Source: Minisyncoccota bacterium
GTDB taxonomy: Bacteria > Verrucomicrobiota > Lentisphaeria > Oligosphaerales > MVZH01
Direction: 5' to 3'
Assembly: GCA_021734725.1 (NCBI GenBank)
Contig: JAIPIM010000017.1
Span: 1 to 22,616, forward strand
Length of the DNA: 22,616 nt
Shown here: piece by piece, positions 15,816-22,278 of the stretch
How positions within the stretch are numbered: the stretch's first letter is position 1
Layout: every line of letters starts with the position of its first letter
Notes under the pieces: generated by a model
What the model was told of the DNA's origin: nothing
The model's input: the letters and a program-made list of their open reading frames with translations, nothing else
The model's database searches: none
Translations under genes and position numbers: made by a program

Positions 15816-16820
15816 ATGACAAGCAGAGAACGGATCAGAACGATTTTGGCTGGACGAGCCGCCGACCGCTGCGGTTTCTGGCTGGGCAATCCGCACAGGG
15901 ATATGTGGCCCATCCTCCACGCTTATTTCGGTACGCAAACTGAAGAGGAGGTGCGGCTTCTCCTGAAGGACGACTTTCGCTGGATAACCCCCGTCGACCC
16001 ATACAAGCATCCTGAAGGCCACGCTGTGTTTGACATGCAGCGACGCGGTGTCGAATTGAGTGCCGCGGGCGCTTTCACGGACTGCGAAACTGCAGAAGAA
16101 GTGCACGATTATGAGTGGCCGAATCCTGACTATCTGGATTTTACCGAAACGGTTGAACGGCTTGACCAAGTCGGGGATTTTTATCGAGCCGCCAGTTTCT
16201 GGTGTCCGTTCTTTCATATGGCCGCGGATTTTTTTGGGATGGAGAATTATTTTCTGAAGATGTACACCCATCCGGACGTAGTGCATGCGGTAACCACGCG
16301 CCTGATCGATTTTTACGTGGAGGCCAATCGGCGTATGTTCGAGGCGATAGGAGAGCGCGGGGACGCCATGTTCTTCGGCAACGATTTCGGGACGCAACTG
16401 GACCTCCTGATAAGCCCTGATTCCTTTCGGGAATTTATCTTTCCATACTTCAAGCGGTTGACCGATATCGGGCATGCCTATGGAAAGCAAGTGATTCTAC
16501 ACTCGTGCGGATCGATACACAAAGTCATACCCGATTTAATTCGCCTGGGAGTGGACGGCCTGCATCCTCTTCAGGCAAAAGCCGCGAATATGGATGCTGA
16601 ACGATTGGCCGCGGAATTCAAGGGGAAAGTGGCGTTTGTCGGCGCTGTGGACACACAGGATCTCTTGATCAACGCAAGCCCTGATGAGGTAATTGCGGAA
16701 GTTCGTCGTCTTAAACGCCTGCTCGGCCCGGCATTTGTGGTCAGCCCGAGTCACGAAGCGTTGCTCCCCGGGATGAAGCCGGAGAATATCGAAGCCATGG
16801 CACGAGCCGCGGTGGAATAG
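15816..16820 (+). CDS. Uroporphyrinogen decarboxylase family protein (URO-D/MtaA-like)
   Basis: The 334-residue protein starts MTSRERIRTILAGRAADR, the standard opening of URO-D family (PF01208) methyltransferase-like proteins. It continues with MENYFLKMYTHPDVVHAVTTRLIDFY, FFGNDFGTQLDLLISPDSFREFIFPYFKRL, VILHSCGSIHKVIPDLIRLGVDGLHPLQ and GKVAFVGAVDTQDLL. HSC (229-231) corresponds to the HxC zinc motif of MtaA/MtbA corrinoid:coenzyme M methyltransferases. The third ligand cysteine near the C-terminus is absent (PSHEALLPG, where H313 may substitute). True heme-synthesis HemE is unlikely because of the operon context and the HSCG motif. Many anaerobic PVC genomes carry such genes in catabolic clusters, where methyl transfer or demethylation is suspected. 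Start ATG 15816 has only a weak ribosome site. Confidence 0.85.
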   Translation: MTSRERIRTILAGRAADRCGFWLGNPHRDMWPILHAYFGTQTEEEVRLLLKDDFRWITPVDPYKHPEGHAVFDMQRRGVELSAAGAFTDCETAEEVHDYEWPNPDYLDFTETVERLDQVGDFYRAASFWCPFFHMAADFFGMENYFLKMYTHPDVVHAVTTRLIDFYVEANRRMFEAIGERGDAMFFGNDFGTQLDLLISPDSFREFIFPYFKRLTDIGHAYGKQVILHSCGSIHKVIPDLIRLGVDGLHPLQAKAANMDAERLAAEFKGKVAFVGAVDTQDLLINASPDEVIAEVRRLKRLLGPAFVVSPSHEALLPGMKPENIEAMARAAVE

Positions 16821-16862
16821 CGTCCATCGAGTCGGGAAAGGGGTGGTACGTGCGGCCCCCCA

Positions 16863-16913
16863 TTGCTTCCAAAGCGGCGGCAAGCCGCATGAACTCCAAA
16901 GAGCCAGCGGCTC
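16863..16913. repeat. Hairpin repeat between convergent genes
   Basis: Two TCCAAA blocks flank a GCGGC/GCCGC hairpin (16874-16878 and 16884-16888), followed by a GAGCC/GGCTC hairpin (16901-16905 and 16909-16913) and a T-containing tail. The 150-bp space lies between the convergent URO-D-like and PEP-CTERM genes, so it may end both transcripts. Sequences of the type TCCAAAGCGGC...GCCGC...CTCCAAA are familiar to me as dispersed repeats in PVC genomes, but this is from memory. Confidence 0.4.
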
Positions 16914-16970
16914 GATTTCCTGCAATCCGCGCCCTCTGGCCGTGCGTAATTCGAACTCCGTGCTTAACAC

Positions 16971-19004
16971 TTACACGCGTTGCGTTCGCCGTCGGGCGAG
17001 GAGCACGACGAACACCGTCATCAGAACGCACGTTGCCGGTTCAGGGATCGCGGCGGTCTGCAGGGCGGTCAGCTGCATGCTGAACAACGTCGCGCCAGCA
17101 AGCGGAAAACCGGCTGCCCAGGCGCCGTCGGGTCCCCATACGCTCGGATCGATTTCCATTTGGAAGGAGACATCGAAGAAACTTTCGACCCAGGCCTCCG
17201 GATCCACATCTCCCTCGTTAAACTCCATCCCGAGGAACCATACCTGGCCGAGTAATTCTTCATCGATCTCGCCATGCAGTTGGTAGAACTGCGGTTTTTC
17301 CCCGGGAACCCCGACAAAGTAAGAGATATCGAAGAACGACCCGGTTACGAACAGGTTCTCCAGCATGACCGTCGAGTCTCGGTCCACCGCGGGGATGAAC
17401 CAGCCGTATTCCGTGTCGGATTCCGGCAGCAGATGATGAAATTCAAGCGTGGCTGTGACGGGTGTGGGGACGGACGGATCCGTCACGTCCAAGTATTCCA
17501 AGTTATACTCGAAGGGTACGACGGTCTGTCCGGAACCGGGGAAACTGTCCACTGCATCGGGATTGAAGATGACGACGGGCCCCATGGGGTCGCCGTTCCC
17601 CGTTGTTTCAGGGCCGAGGAAACGAACGGTCAACCCACCGGCCAGCGTTGGCGAACCGGGCAGGCCGACGGGAATCGGGTATGGGGTCGGCGGACCGTAA
17701 GGCGGTTCGCTGTAGGGGGCCATTGCATGCGCGAACCCACTGCCCCAGGGAAACTCCATATCGCTGCGGTCCATGCGCACCTGTTCAACCTGGAAATTGA
17801 TCAGCGCGGCGTTGGTGTGCGCGGGGCCGCCGTCGTACTGGACGAGATTGCCGTTGGCGTCGAACTTGTACGTGTGGGTTCGATTCTCGGCGGTATTGTC
17901 TGTCTGATCGGGGTCATCGATTCCGCGCACAACCCAGCCGGTGGTGTTCCCATCGCCGTCCACGAGTTCCTGGATCTCCGAGACGAAGGTTCGGTGACCG
18001 CCCTGCGATTGACCGTTTTCTTCACCCCAGTACACTCCCATTTCGACATCGCCATCCTTTGCCAGGGTGTCCTGAGCCGCCGCGAAACTGCCGGTCTGCG
18101 CCGACATGATCGGCAGATTATGGTCGCTGACGTATTTGTTCTTGCCGGCCAGGATATCGGTGGTGTAGGTGCCTTTCTTCCCGCTGTTCGTCTTCATGTT
18201 TCCGGCCAGCTCCCCGTGCACGGTCTGGGCGGAGTCCGGGACATTGACATTGTCATGGTTATCCCCCATGTATTTTAGCGAGCGCGCCACCGACCCCGGG
18301 GCGCATTCATCGCCCCCTTCGTTCACCGTTGCAATACTGTTTTCCGTGACGCTGATACCGGCCGAATAGCCAACCGTTTCCCCGGCGCCCGCGCCCTCGA
18401 AGTCCATGGCTGCCATTGGGCCGTTGATACCGCCGCCCTCAGGCGCAAGCGTGCCGACCCACAGACCATCTCCGGAAACACGGTAGTCGAATTCACTGAC
18501 CGTTGCGGTTCCGCTCCATGCACCCGTCGGTTGCCCGGTAGCCGGATCGCGTGGATAGTGGTCAACGGTGTAAAGATAACTCAGTGTGGTGACATCCGTA
18601 CCGAGGGGAGTGCCTGGATCACCGGGGTCGTAAAGCTCGAAGCACACTTCCTGCGGCAGTCGCCCCGCAAGCTCCGCCGTGCTCGTGTAGAAAACCGGCA
18701 GGTTCACAACCTCCCATTCCGCCGAGCCCCCTGCATTGGTAACCAAGTTGAAGTACCCGCCCCGGCCTGTCTGGCCCGAGTAGGTTGTCATGTCGTAGAA
18801 TTCGCTGTCCGCGTCATTCAGCGTGATCAACACCGTTCCCCAGTCGGAATCTCTGCTGAGATCTCCCCCTGTACTGTCCAGCCAGTTCACCTGTTCGAAC
18901 GCCAGGTTGATCGTACCCGCATGCGTCACAGTCAGGATACCGCATACCACGGCGGCCATCAACCCCGCGTAACAGGCCCCCCTCCAGGTCTTTCCGGCTT
19001 TCAT
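16971..19004 (-). CDS. PEP-CTERM exported protein with a papain-like (C39-like) cysteine peptidase domain
   Basis: The 677-residue product has a signal peptide (MKAGKTWRGACYAGLMAAVV...THAG) and a C-terminal PEP-CTERM tail (PEP at 654-656, hydrophobic stretch, RRRTQR). Residues about 222-405 look like a papain-like fold: GGDECAPGSVARSLKYMG places a nucleophile-type C234 at the start of a helix, GGHRTFVSEI gives H337 on a strand, and VVRGIDDPDQ gives D363 or D364. The order and spacing fit C39-type peptidases, though no family name can be assigned with certainty. The flanking parts (about 30-220 and 410-650) are beta-rich. Start: ATG at 19004 follows AGGAGGGG closely; the frame continues open to 19052, but that would bury the signal peptide. 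It is convergent with the URO-D-like gene and has no obvious operon partner. Confidence 0.75.
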   Translation of the reverse strand: MKAGKTWRGACYAGLMAAVVCGILTVTHAGTINLAFEQVNWLDSTGGDLSRDSDWGTVLITLNDADSEFYDMTTYSGQTGRGGYFNLVTNAGGSAEWEVVNLPVFYTSTAELAGRLPQEVCFELYDPGDPGTPLGTDVTTLSYLYTVDHYPRDPATGQPTGAWSGTATVSEFDYRVSGDGLWVGTLAPEGGGINGPMAAMDFEGAGAGETVGYSAGISVTENSIATVNEGGDECAPGSVARSLKYMGDNHDNVNVPDSAQTVHGELAGNMKTNSGKKGTYTTDILAGKNKYVSDHNLPIMSAQTGSFAAAQDTLAKDGDVEMGVYWGEENGQSQGGHRTFVSEIQELVDGDGNTTGWVVRGIDDPDQTDNTAENRTHTYKFDANGNLVQYDGGPAHTNAALINFQVEQVRMDRSDMEFPWGSGFAHAMAPYSEPPYGPPTPYPIPVGLPGSPTLAGGLTVRFLGPETTGNGDPMGPVVIFNPDAVDSFPGSGQTVVPFEYNLEYLDVTDPSVPTPVTATLEFHHLLPESDTEYGWFIPAVDRDSTVMLENLFVTGSFFDISYFVGVPGEKPQFYQLHGEIDEELLGQVWFLGMEFNEGDVDPEAWVESFFDVSFQMEIDPSVWGPDGAWAAGFPLAGATLFSMQLTALQTAAIPEPATCVLMTVFVVLLARRRTQRV

Positions 19005-19025
19005 TTTACCCCTCCTTGGTTGTAG

Positions 19026-19056
19026 AGAATTGCGAAAAACGACATTCCGCAATTCT
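19026..19056. repeat. 9-bp inverted repeat upstream of the PEP-CTERM gene
   Basis: AGAATTGCG (19026-19034) and CGCAATTCT (19048-19056) are perfect inverted repeats with a 13-base spacer, ending about 20 bp from the start codon on the minus strand. In the message this stem would sit just before the ribosome site; it could be an operator or a translation-controlling hairpin. Confidence 0.5.
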
Positions 19057-19115
19057 TGTTCTTAGTTCCTGGTTCGTCGTTCCTCGTTTTTGAACTGCGG
19101 ACGAAGAACCAGGAA
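19056..19115. repeat. Heptamer-periodic palindrome
   Basis: Five 7-bp units of the form xxGTTyy run from 19056 to 19090 (TTGTTCT, TAGTTCC, TGGTTCG, TCGTTCC, TCGTTTT). TTCCTGGTTCGTCGT (19066-19080) pairs with ACGAAGAACCAGGAA (19101-19115) at 14 of 15 positions. Period and layout resemble the element at 10568-10678 although the unit sequence differs. Confidence 0.55.
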
Positions 19116-19263
19116 CGACCCGCGCGAAGGCTATTTCGCAAGAGTCTATGATGTCCCCCTCTTCCCCCTTTTTACCTTTACCATGCCACCGGTCAAATGG
19201 CAAGGCAATGCCGGGATTTCCTGTTGGGGGGGTGGTAGAAAACGGAGAGAAAGCAATACCCGG

Positions 19264-19401
19264 TCATACTGGCGCATCGGCGACACGTTCCGAGAGATCG
19301 GCATCGGCCGGCACCGGCACGTCGACGCGATGCCGCAGCGTCTCCAAATCCGGTGTCAACACCGCTTCAAGTTGCTGTGGCCGCGCCGTATTGGTGGTCA
19401 T
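19264..19401 (-). CDS. Small open frame of 45 codons, possible gene fragment
   Basis: The minus strand encodes MTTNTARPQQLEAVLTPD, followed by 27 more residues ending in ERVADAPV and a TGA. Composition is protein-like (charged, LEAVLTPDLETLRHRVDV), but no Shine-Dalgarno is obvious and I do not recognise it. It lies just downstream of the helicase-like remnant, so it may be the truncated start of the next gene of the old defence operon. It could also be chance. The rest of 19116-19458 shows no gene; 19116-19263 holds only a purine-rich tract and short dyads. Confidence 0.3.
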   Translation of the reverse strand: MTTNTARPQQLEAVLTPDLETLRHRVDVPVPADADLSERVADAPV

Positions 19402-19458
19402 TTGAAGCCTTCAATGGGACTGGGCGTGCATGAATCAGGTTCTTTCCGGAAATCTGTA

Positions 19459-19486
19459 GAATGTTGAATGCTGAATTTTGAATTCA
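19459..19486. repeat. Four tandem 7-bp units
   Basis: GAATGTT, GAATGCT, GAATTTT and GAATTCA follow each other exactly. The stop codon of the helicase-like remnant falls in the last unit, so the array lies at the broken end of that gene. Same 7-bp period as the elements at 10.6 and 19.07 kb. Confidence 0.6.
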
Positions 19487-19726
19487 TCGCGGTGCTGTCG
19501 CAGTTCGTCTTCGAGTTCGCTGAATCCGTGCGTCGTATGCGCGCAGCGACGCGGCGGTGAGTTGCAAGCCGGAACTGGTTTCCAGCCGCCGGCAGAACTG
19601 GCTGATCACGTCGTCGTCCCGCTCCTCGCCGCGGGAGCGTAGAACGTCTTTCAACCCCTCGAAGTTCGCGTGGCCGAAAAGGGAATGAAAGTATTGGGTC
19701 AGAATAAGATTTTGTTCGAGGGGCAT
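19484..19726 (-). pseudogene. N-terminal remnant of a helicase-like defence protein, copy 1
   Basis: The 80-residue frame MPLEQNLILTQYFHSLFGHA, continuing FEGLKDVLRSRGEERDDDVISQFCRRLE and LRAYDARIQ, resembles the N-terminus of large DEAD/DEAH-box helicases found in defence and restriction islands, which normally exceed 900 residues. This match rests on remembered family sequences and is tentative. The frame breaks after ARIQRT; one base away the sequence still reads FSELEDELRQHRDEF, a plausible continuation, so a frameshift preceded the truncation. It then runs into a 7-bp tandem repeat. The start lies 6 bases after the stop of the RAYT-DprA gene, suggesting a former operon. A second copy is at 20912-21034. 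Confidence 0.45.
19582..19696. repeat. 115-bp direct repeat, copy 1 (partner 20914-21028)
   Basis: The two copies agree at about 100 of 115 positions without gaps and both encode QYFHSLFGHAxFEGLKDVLRSxGEERDDD-type sequence in frame. They flank the RAYT-DprA gene, 1332 bp apart. Confidence 0.8.
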
Positions 19727-19732
19727 TCGCGA

Positions 19733-20812
19733 TTATTCCATTTTCGATTGATGCAGAACCATGCAGTTTCGTTTTACACCATCCTCTGACAGCAGGCAGG
19801 CGAGCATGCCGTCCTGGTTGAGATAACCCACTATCACGCGGGAAGCCAGGTGCAACACGTATTGGTTGCACCACACAGCGCGGGAAGCATTGACGTTTTC
19901 CACATTGGAGTCGAAAGGCGTGGCGATCAGCAGGCGGCCGGCGTCGATGGCGCGGCGCATACGATGCGGCACAGTGGCCGGTAACCCGGCGGCCAGAATC
20001 TGCACGAGCGGGATGCCACGGGCAAGGCATTCATTGAAAACAGCACGTTCGACAGGACTCAAAAAACCGCTGACAACACATTCAACATCGTCCAGCCAAC
20101 CGTGATCGAAAACATCTATACGGGTGCGTGTCCGGGATGCCAGAAACGCAGTCATCGATAAATCCATAAGATTCCGTTTGCCCAGGAAGAACCGTGGTTC
20201 ACCGTATCGCAACACGTTCCAATTGGACGGATTATTACGAATATACCGGCGAATGGTTTTCAACGCCCGGTCGTTGCGGACGATGACATCGTAATAATTG
20301 CGTTGCCAAGGGGAAGTGCCATCCATATTTTTGGTGACCCCGATTTTGAATCCACGGATGACCGAACCCAATGTCCGCGATGTGCCCCGGGGGCGTTCCC
20401 GGCCGTCCCGTCCCGGTAGGGGCGAAAAATTTTTCGCCCCTACGCCGTTTTTCGCCCCGACGTCGGTCCCATTGCCCGTCACATCACGCATGATAATGAT
20501 CCCGTGCACATGGTCGGGCATGACCACCCATTCGTCCAAAACCACATTCGGGAAATGCACGGGGATTTCCCGCCAACATCGATCCGCCGCACGGCCCGCG
20601 TCATTCAACGCCACACGTCCATTGACCACCTCGCCGAACCAATGACGTCGCCCCGTCGTGCAGATGGTTACGAAATAGGTGCCTTCACCGGCATAATTGT
20701 GACCGCGAAGTCGAAGCGAACGGCGGTTATGGACACCGGGATCATATTCCGAACCCGGTTCCATCACCTCCGTAGATGCTGCTATTTGATTTTCCGGTAT
20801 GTATGTGTTCAT
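19733..20812 (-). CDS. RAYT (HUH/Y1) transposase fused to a DprA/LOG-like Rossmann domain
   Basis: The 359-residue product has two domains. Residues about 30-200 are a REP-associated tyrosine transposase: RRSLRLRGHNY, GTYFVTICTTGRRHWFG, VVMPDHVHGIIIM with the HUH metal pair H101/H103, WQRNYYDVIVRN with the probable catalytic Y174, and the closing NNPSNWN. Residues about 204-345 match small DprA/SMF-LOG-like proteins: GEPRFFLGKRNLMDLSMTAF then LASR, CVVSGFLSPVERAVFNECL, GIPLVQILAAGL, AIDAGRLLIATPFD and RAVWCNQYVLHLASRVIVGY. RAYTs normally end near the NNPxNW motif at about 150-200 residues, so the second domain is an addition. Residues 118-135 (VGAKNGVGAKNFSPLPGR) are encoded by a palindrome inserted in frame. 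Start ATG 20812 is chosen because family similarity begins soon after; the frame continues upstream through unrelated remnants. The ribosome site is weak. Confidence 0.75.
   Translation of the reverse strand: MNTYIPENQIAASTEVMEPGSEYDPGVHNRRSLRLRGHNYAGEGTYFVTICTTGRRHWFGEVVNGRVALNDAGRAADRCWREIPVHFPNVVLDEWVVMPDHVHGIIIMRDVTGNGTDVGAKNGVGAKNFSPLPGRDGRERPRGTSRTLGSVIRGFKIGVTKNMDGTSPWQRNYYDVIVRNDRALKTIRRYIRNNPSNWNVLRYGEPRFFLGKRNLMDLSMTAFLASRTRTRIDVFDHGWLDDVECVVSGFLSPVERAVFNECLARGIPLVQILAAGLPATVPHRMRRAIDAGRLLIATPFDSNVENVNASRAVWCNQYVLHLASRVIVGYLNQDGMLACLLSEDGVKRNCMVLHQSKME
20416..20458. repeat. Perfect 28-bp palindrome plus a third arm, inside the transposase gene
   Basis: GTAGGGGCGAAAAA (20416-20429) is followed directly by its exact complement TTTTTCGCCCCTAC (20430-20443). 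TTTTTCGCCCC recurs at 20448-20458. In the minus-strand reading it supplies the repeated VGAKN residues without breaking the frame. Palindromes with GTAGGGGCGAA arms are widespread dispersed repeats in bacteria, and RAYT genes are a known place to find them. Confidence 0.85.
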
Positions 20813-20823
20813 CCGTTTTTTAT

Positions 20824-20901
20824 TTATGCGACCATAAACTGCTTGACTGTCTCGTCGAGCGGCTGGACGGCCGGGGCCTCTCCGGTGCAAACTGCAATCC
20901 T
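20824..20901 (-). pseudogene. C-terminal remnant X' (second copy of the tail seen at 22279-22344)
   Basis: The frame reads RIAVCTGEAPAVQPLDETV then KQFMVA and a stop. It matches the end of remnant X (LCNGPCAAPAVQPLDETF then KQLMVMGG). The stop lies 11 bases before the RAYT-DprA start. No upstream part of the parent gene is present; instead a helicase-like N-terminus abuts it. The parent family is unknown to me. Confidence 0.5.
20830..20877. repeat. 48-bp direct repeat, copy B (partner 22297-22344)
   Basis: 46 of 48 bases are identical to 22297-22344, in the same orientation, 1467 bp apart. It encodes the conserved tail APAVQPLDETxKQxMV. The pair brackets the AbiE cassette and the helicase-like fragment. 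Confidence 0.8.
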
Positions 20902-20911
20902 CTGCCCCCCC

Positions 20912-21034
20912 CTCCAGCCGCCGACAGAACTGGCTGCTTCCGTCGTCGTCCCGCTCCTCGCCGCAGGAGCGCAGAACGTCTTTCAGCCCCTCGAAACTCG
21001 CATGGCCGAACAATGAGTGGAAGTATTGAATTAA
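20912..21034 (-). pseudogene. N-terminal remnant of a helicase-like protein, copy 2
   Basis: The frame reads LIQYFHSLFGHASFEGLK, then DVLRSCGEERDDDGSSQFCRRLE, parallel to copy 1 at 19484-19726 but lacking the first about 9 residues including the start codon. It is joined at its 5' side to the broken end of the AbiEii gene and at its 3' side to remnant X'. It is followed by a run of C on the plus strand (20905-20912). It cannot encode a functional protein. Confidence 0.5.
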
Positions 21035-21450
21035 TGGGCGTCATCTTCAAGGATGTCAAGAAGAAGAGCCCCTGGTTGCCGGGTATAAACAGATTCATAG
21101 AGAAAGCGGTAGTGATGTCTTTTCGGCAGACGAAAAGGATCGCGGTCAAGCGGCTCGACTTTCAAGAACCGGCTCTCGGGAATGATGCTCTCCAGTACCG
21201 GCAACATCTCATCCCGACTCATCGGCAGGGCAATGTCAACATCAATCGACAAGCGGCGGAAGTCATCAACCAGCAGAAGAATGCATGTGCCACCCTTAAA
21301 AACAAACGGCAACTCACGCGTTGCCAGTTCCGCCAGAAATTCGAAGGCATGATTGGCGGTTTCCAGGAGATTTGGCGAGAGTTGTCCGTACTCTCGCTGC
21401 CTGGCTTCATACCACTTTTTGTCAAAACATTTTGCTGCTATTAACCCCAA
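21031..21450 (-). pseudogene. AbiEii/AbiGii-type nucleotidyltransferase toxin, truncated
   Basis: The 139-residue product shows the nucleotidyltransferase signature of AbiEii toxins: FEFLAELATRELPFVFKGGT, then RRLSIDVDIALP, i.e. a GG-T motif followed by S-x-D-x-D. AbiEii proteins transfer nucleotides to tRNA or other targets and are paired with an AbiEi antitoxin. Typical lengths are about 250-310 residues, so the C-terminal half is missing. The frame ends DILEDDAH with a TAA formed by the junction with the helicase-like remnant. Start: TTG 21450 with AAGGA 8 bases upstream. It lies 62 bases after the antitoxin stop. The remaining fragment keeps the catalytic motif but is probably inactive. 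Confidence 0.7.
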
Positions 21451-21476
21451 TGAAATTATCCTTGTTGGCGTACAGG

Positions 21477-21523
21477 CAACTAACTATCTGCACAGAATTG
21501 GCTTTTATGCAATTAGTTAGTTG
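21477..21523. repeat. 10-bp inverted repeat between antitoxin and toxin genes
   Basis: CAACTAACTA (21477-21486) and TAGTTAGTTG (21514-21523) are perfect complements with a 27-base loop. On the minus-strand message the stem starts at the antitoxin stop codon and ends about 20 bases before the toxin ribosome site. It could limit toxin translation or transcription; there is no T-run. Confidence 0.6.
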
Positions 21524-22247
21524 ATTTCGGTATGAATGCATCAACATGACGGCGTTTGGCAAGGGTTACGAAGTACGCCGTTGAAATCCTGCCGGACAAC
21601 ATCGCGTTTTCCACGGCATCGCGAGCTTCATCCCGCGCCATTAGTGGCAGTTTTTCCGCCTCGTAAAGCAAATCGGCCAGGATCATCTCGATCGGTGCGA
21701 CATGGCTGGCTTCTTCAGTTTCTTCGACAAAGCCCGGCCGAACGACAACAGTCTTATCACGAACTCGGAATGACTTCTCAACTTCTACTTTGCCGGGATT
21801 GACGAATACGTTATATCCCGCTTCCAAAAGCCAATCGCCGATACTCCGCATACCCGCTTCGTCGACATGAATGAACGTAACGAATTTTGCCAGCAAGTGA
21901 TGCATGTGCGGATTGATTTGCCGGGTAGACCAGCACGAGAAGTCCAGAAGTGGAAATGCTTTGTTTAGGCGCTGCACAATATCGGCAACCGGCTGGGTGT
22001 CCAGCTCGAACGGCTGCGCGATACTCGAATACCATCCTCTACCCGCATCGTGGACGATGCCTTTGGACATGGCATCACTCATGTAGAACTTAAGTGTGCC
22101 GGCAGTCACAGAAACACCCAGCTCATTCATTGCCTTGCGCACAGCCTCCAGGCTGAAATACGGCGAGGACCGCATTAGCTCCGGGATGACTCGTTTATAC
22201 AGCGTGTCTTTGGCACTACTTTTGGCTTGCTCTTTTTTCGACTTCAT
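21513..22247 (-). CDS. AbiEi-like antitoxin / DUF6577-type winged-helix protein
   Basis: The 244-residue product has a winged-helix-like N-terminus (about 15-75: LYKRVIPELMRSSPYFSLEA, VTAGTLKFYMSDAMSKGIVHDAGRGWY). A central alpha/beta part follows (LDFSCWSTRQINPHMHHLLA, FVTFIHVDEAGMRSIGDWLL, VEVEKSFRVRDKTVVVRPGF), as in antitoxin partners of AbiEii toxins. The order antitoxin then toxin fits type IV AbiE systems, where AbiEi represses its own promoter and counteracts the toxin. The C-terminus continues with a helical LADLLYEAEKLPLMARDEAR and ends KRRHVDAFIPKSTN. The gene appears intact. Start ATG 22247 has AAAGAGA upstream. Confidence 0.7.
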   Translation of the reverse strand: MKSKKEQAKSSAKDTLYKRVIPELMRSSPYFSLEAVRKAMNELGVSVTAGTLKFYMSDAMSKGIVHDAGRGWYSSIAQPFELDTQPVADIVQRLNKAFPLLDFSCWSTRQINPHMHHLLAKFVTFIHVDEAGMRSIGDWLLEAGYNVFVNPGKVEVEKSFRVRDKTVVVRPGFVEETEEASHVAPIEMILADLLYEAEKLPLMARDEARDAVENAMLSGRISTAYFVTLAKRRHVDAFIPKSTN

Positions 22248-22278
22248 TGCAATGAATCTCTTTATTCTTCCGCTCCAT

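Noticed and set aside
19005..19052. Upstream extension of the second PEP-CTERM protein
   Set aside because: ATG at 19004 has AGGAGGGG just upstream and starts the signal peptide; the extension overlaps a repeat.
19398..20030. Minus-strand open frame of 210 codons
   Set aside because: It overlaps the DprA-like domain and the helicase-like remnant in a different frame; only its last part follows a frameshifted continuation of the remnant.
20813..21013. Upstream extension of the RAYT-DprA frame to 21013
   Set aside because: The extension reads through remnant X' in the wrong frame and through a helicase-like fragment; the same phase appears to be accidental.
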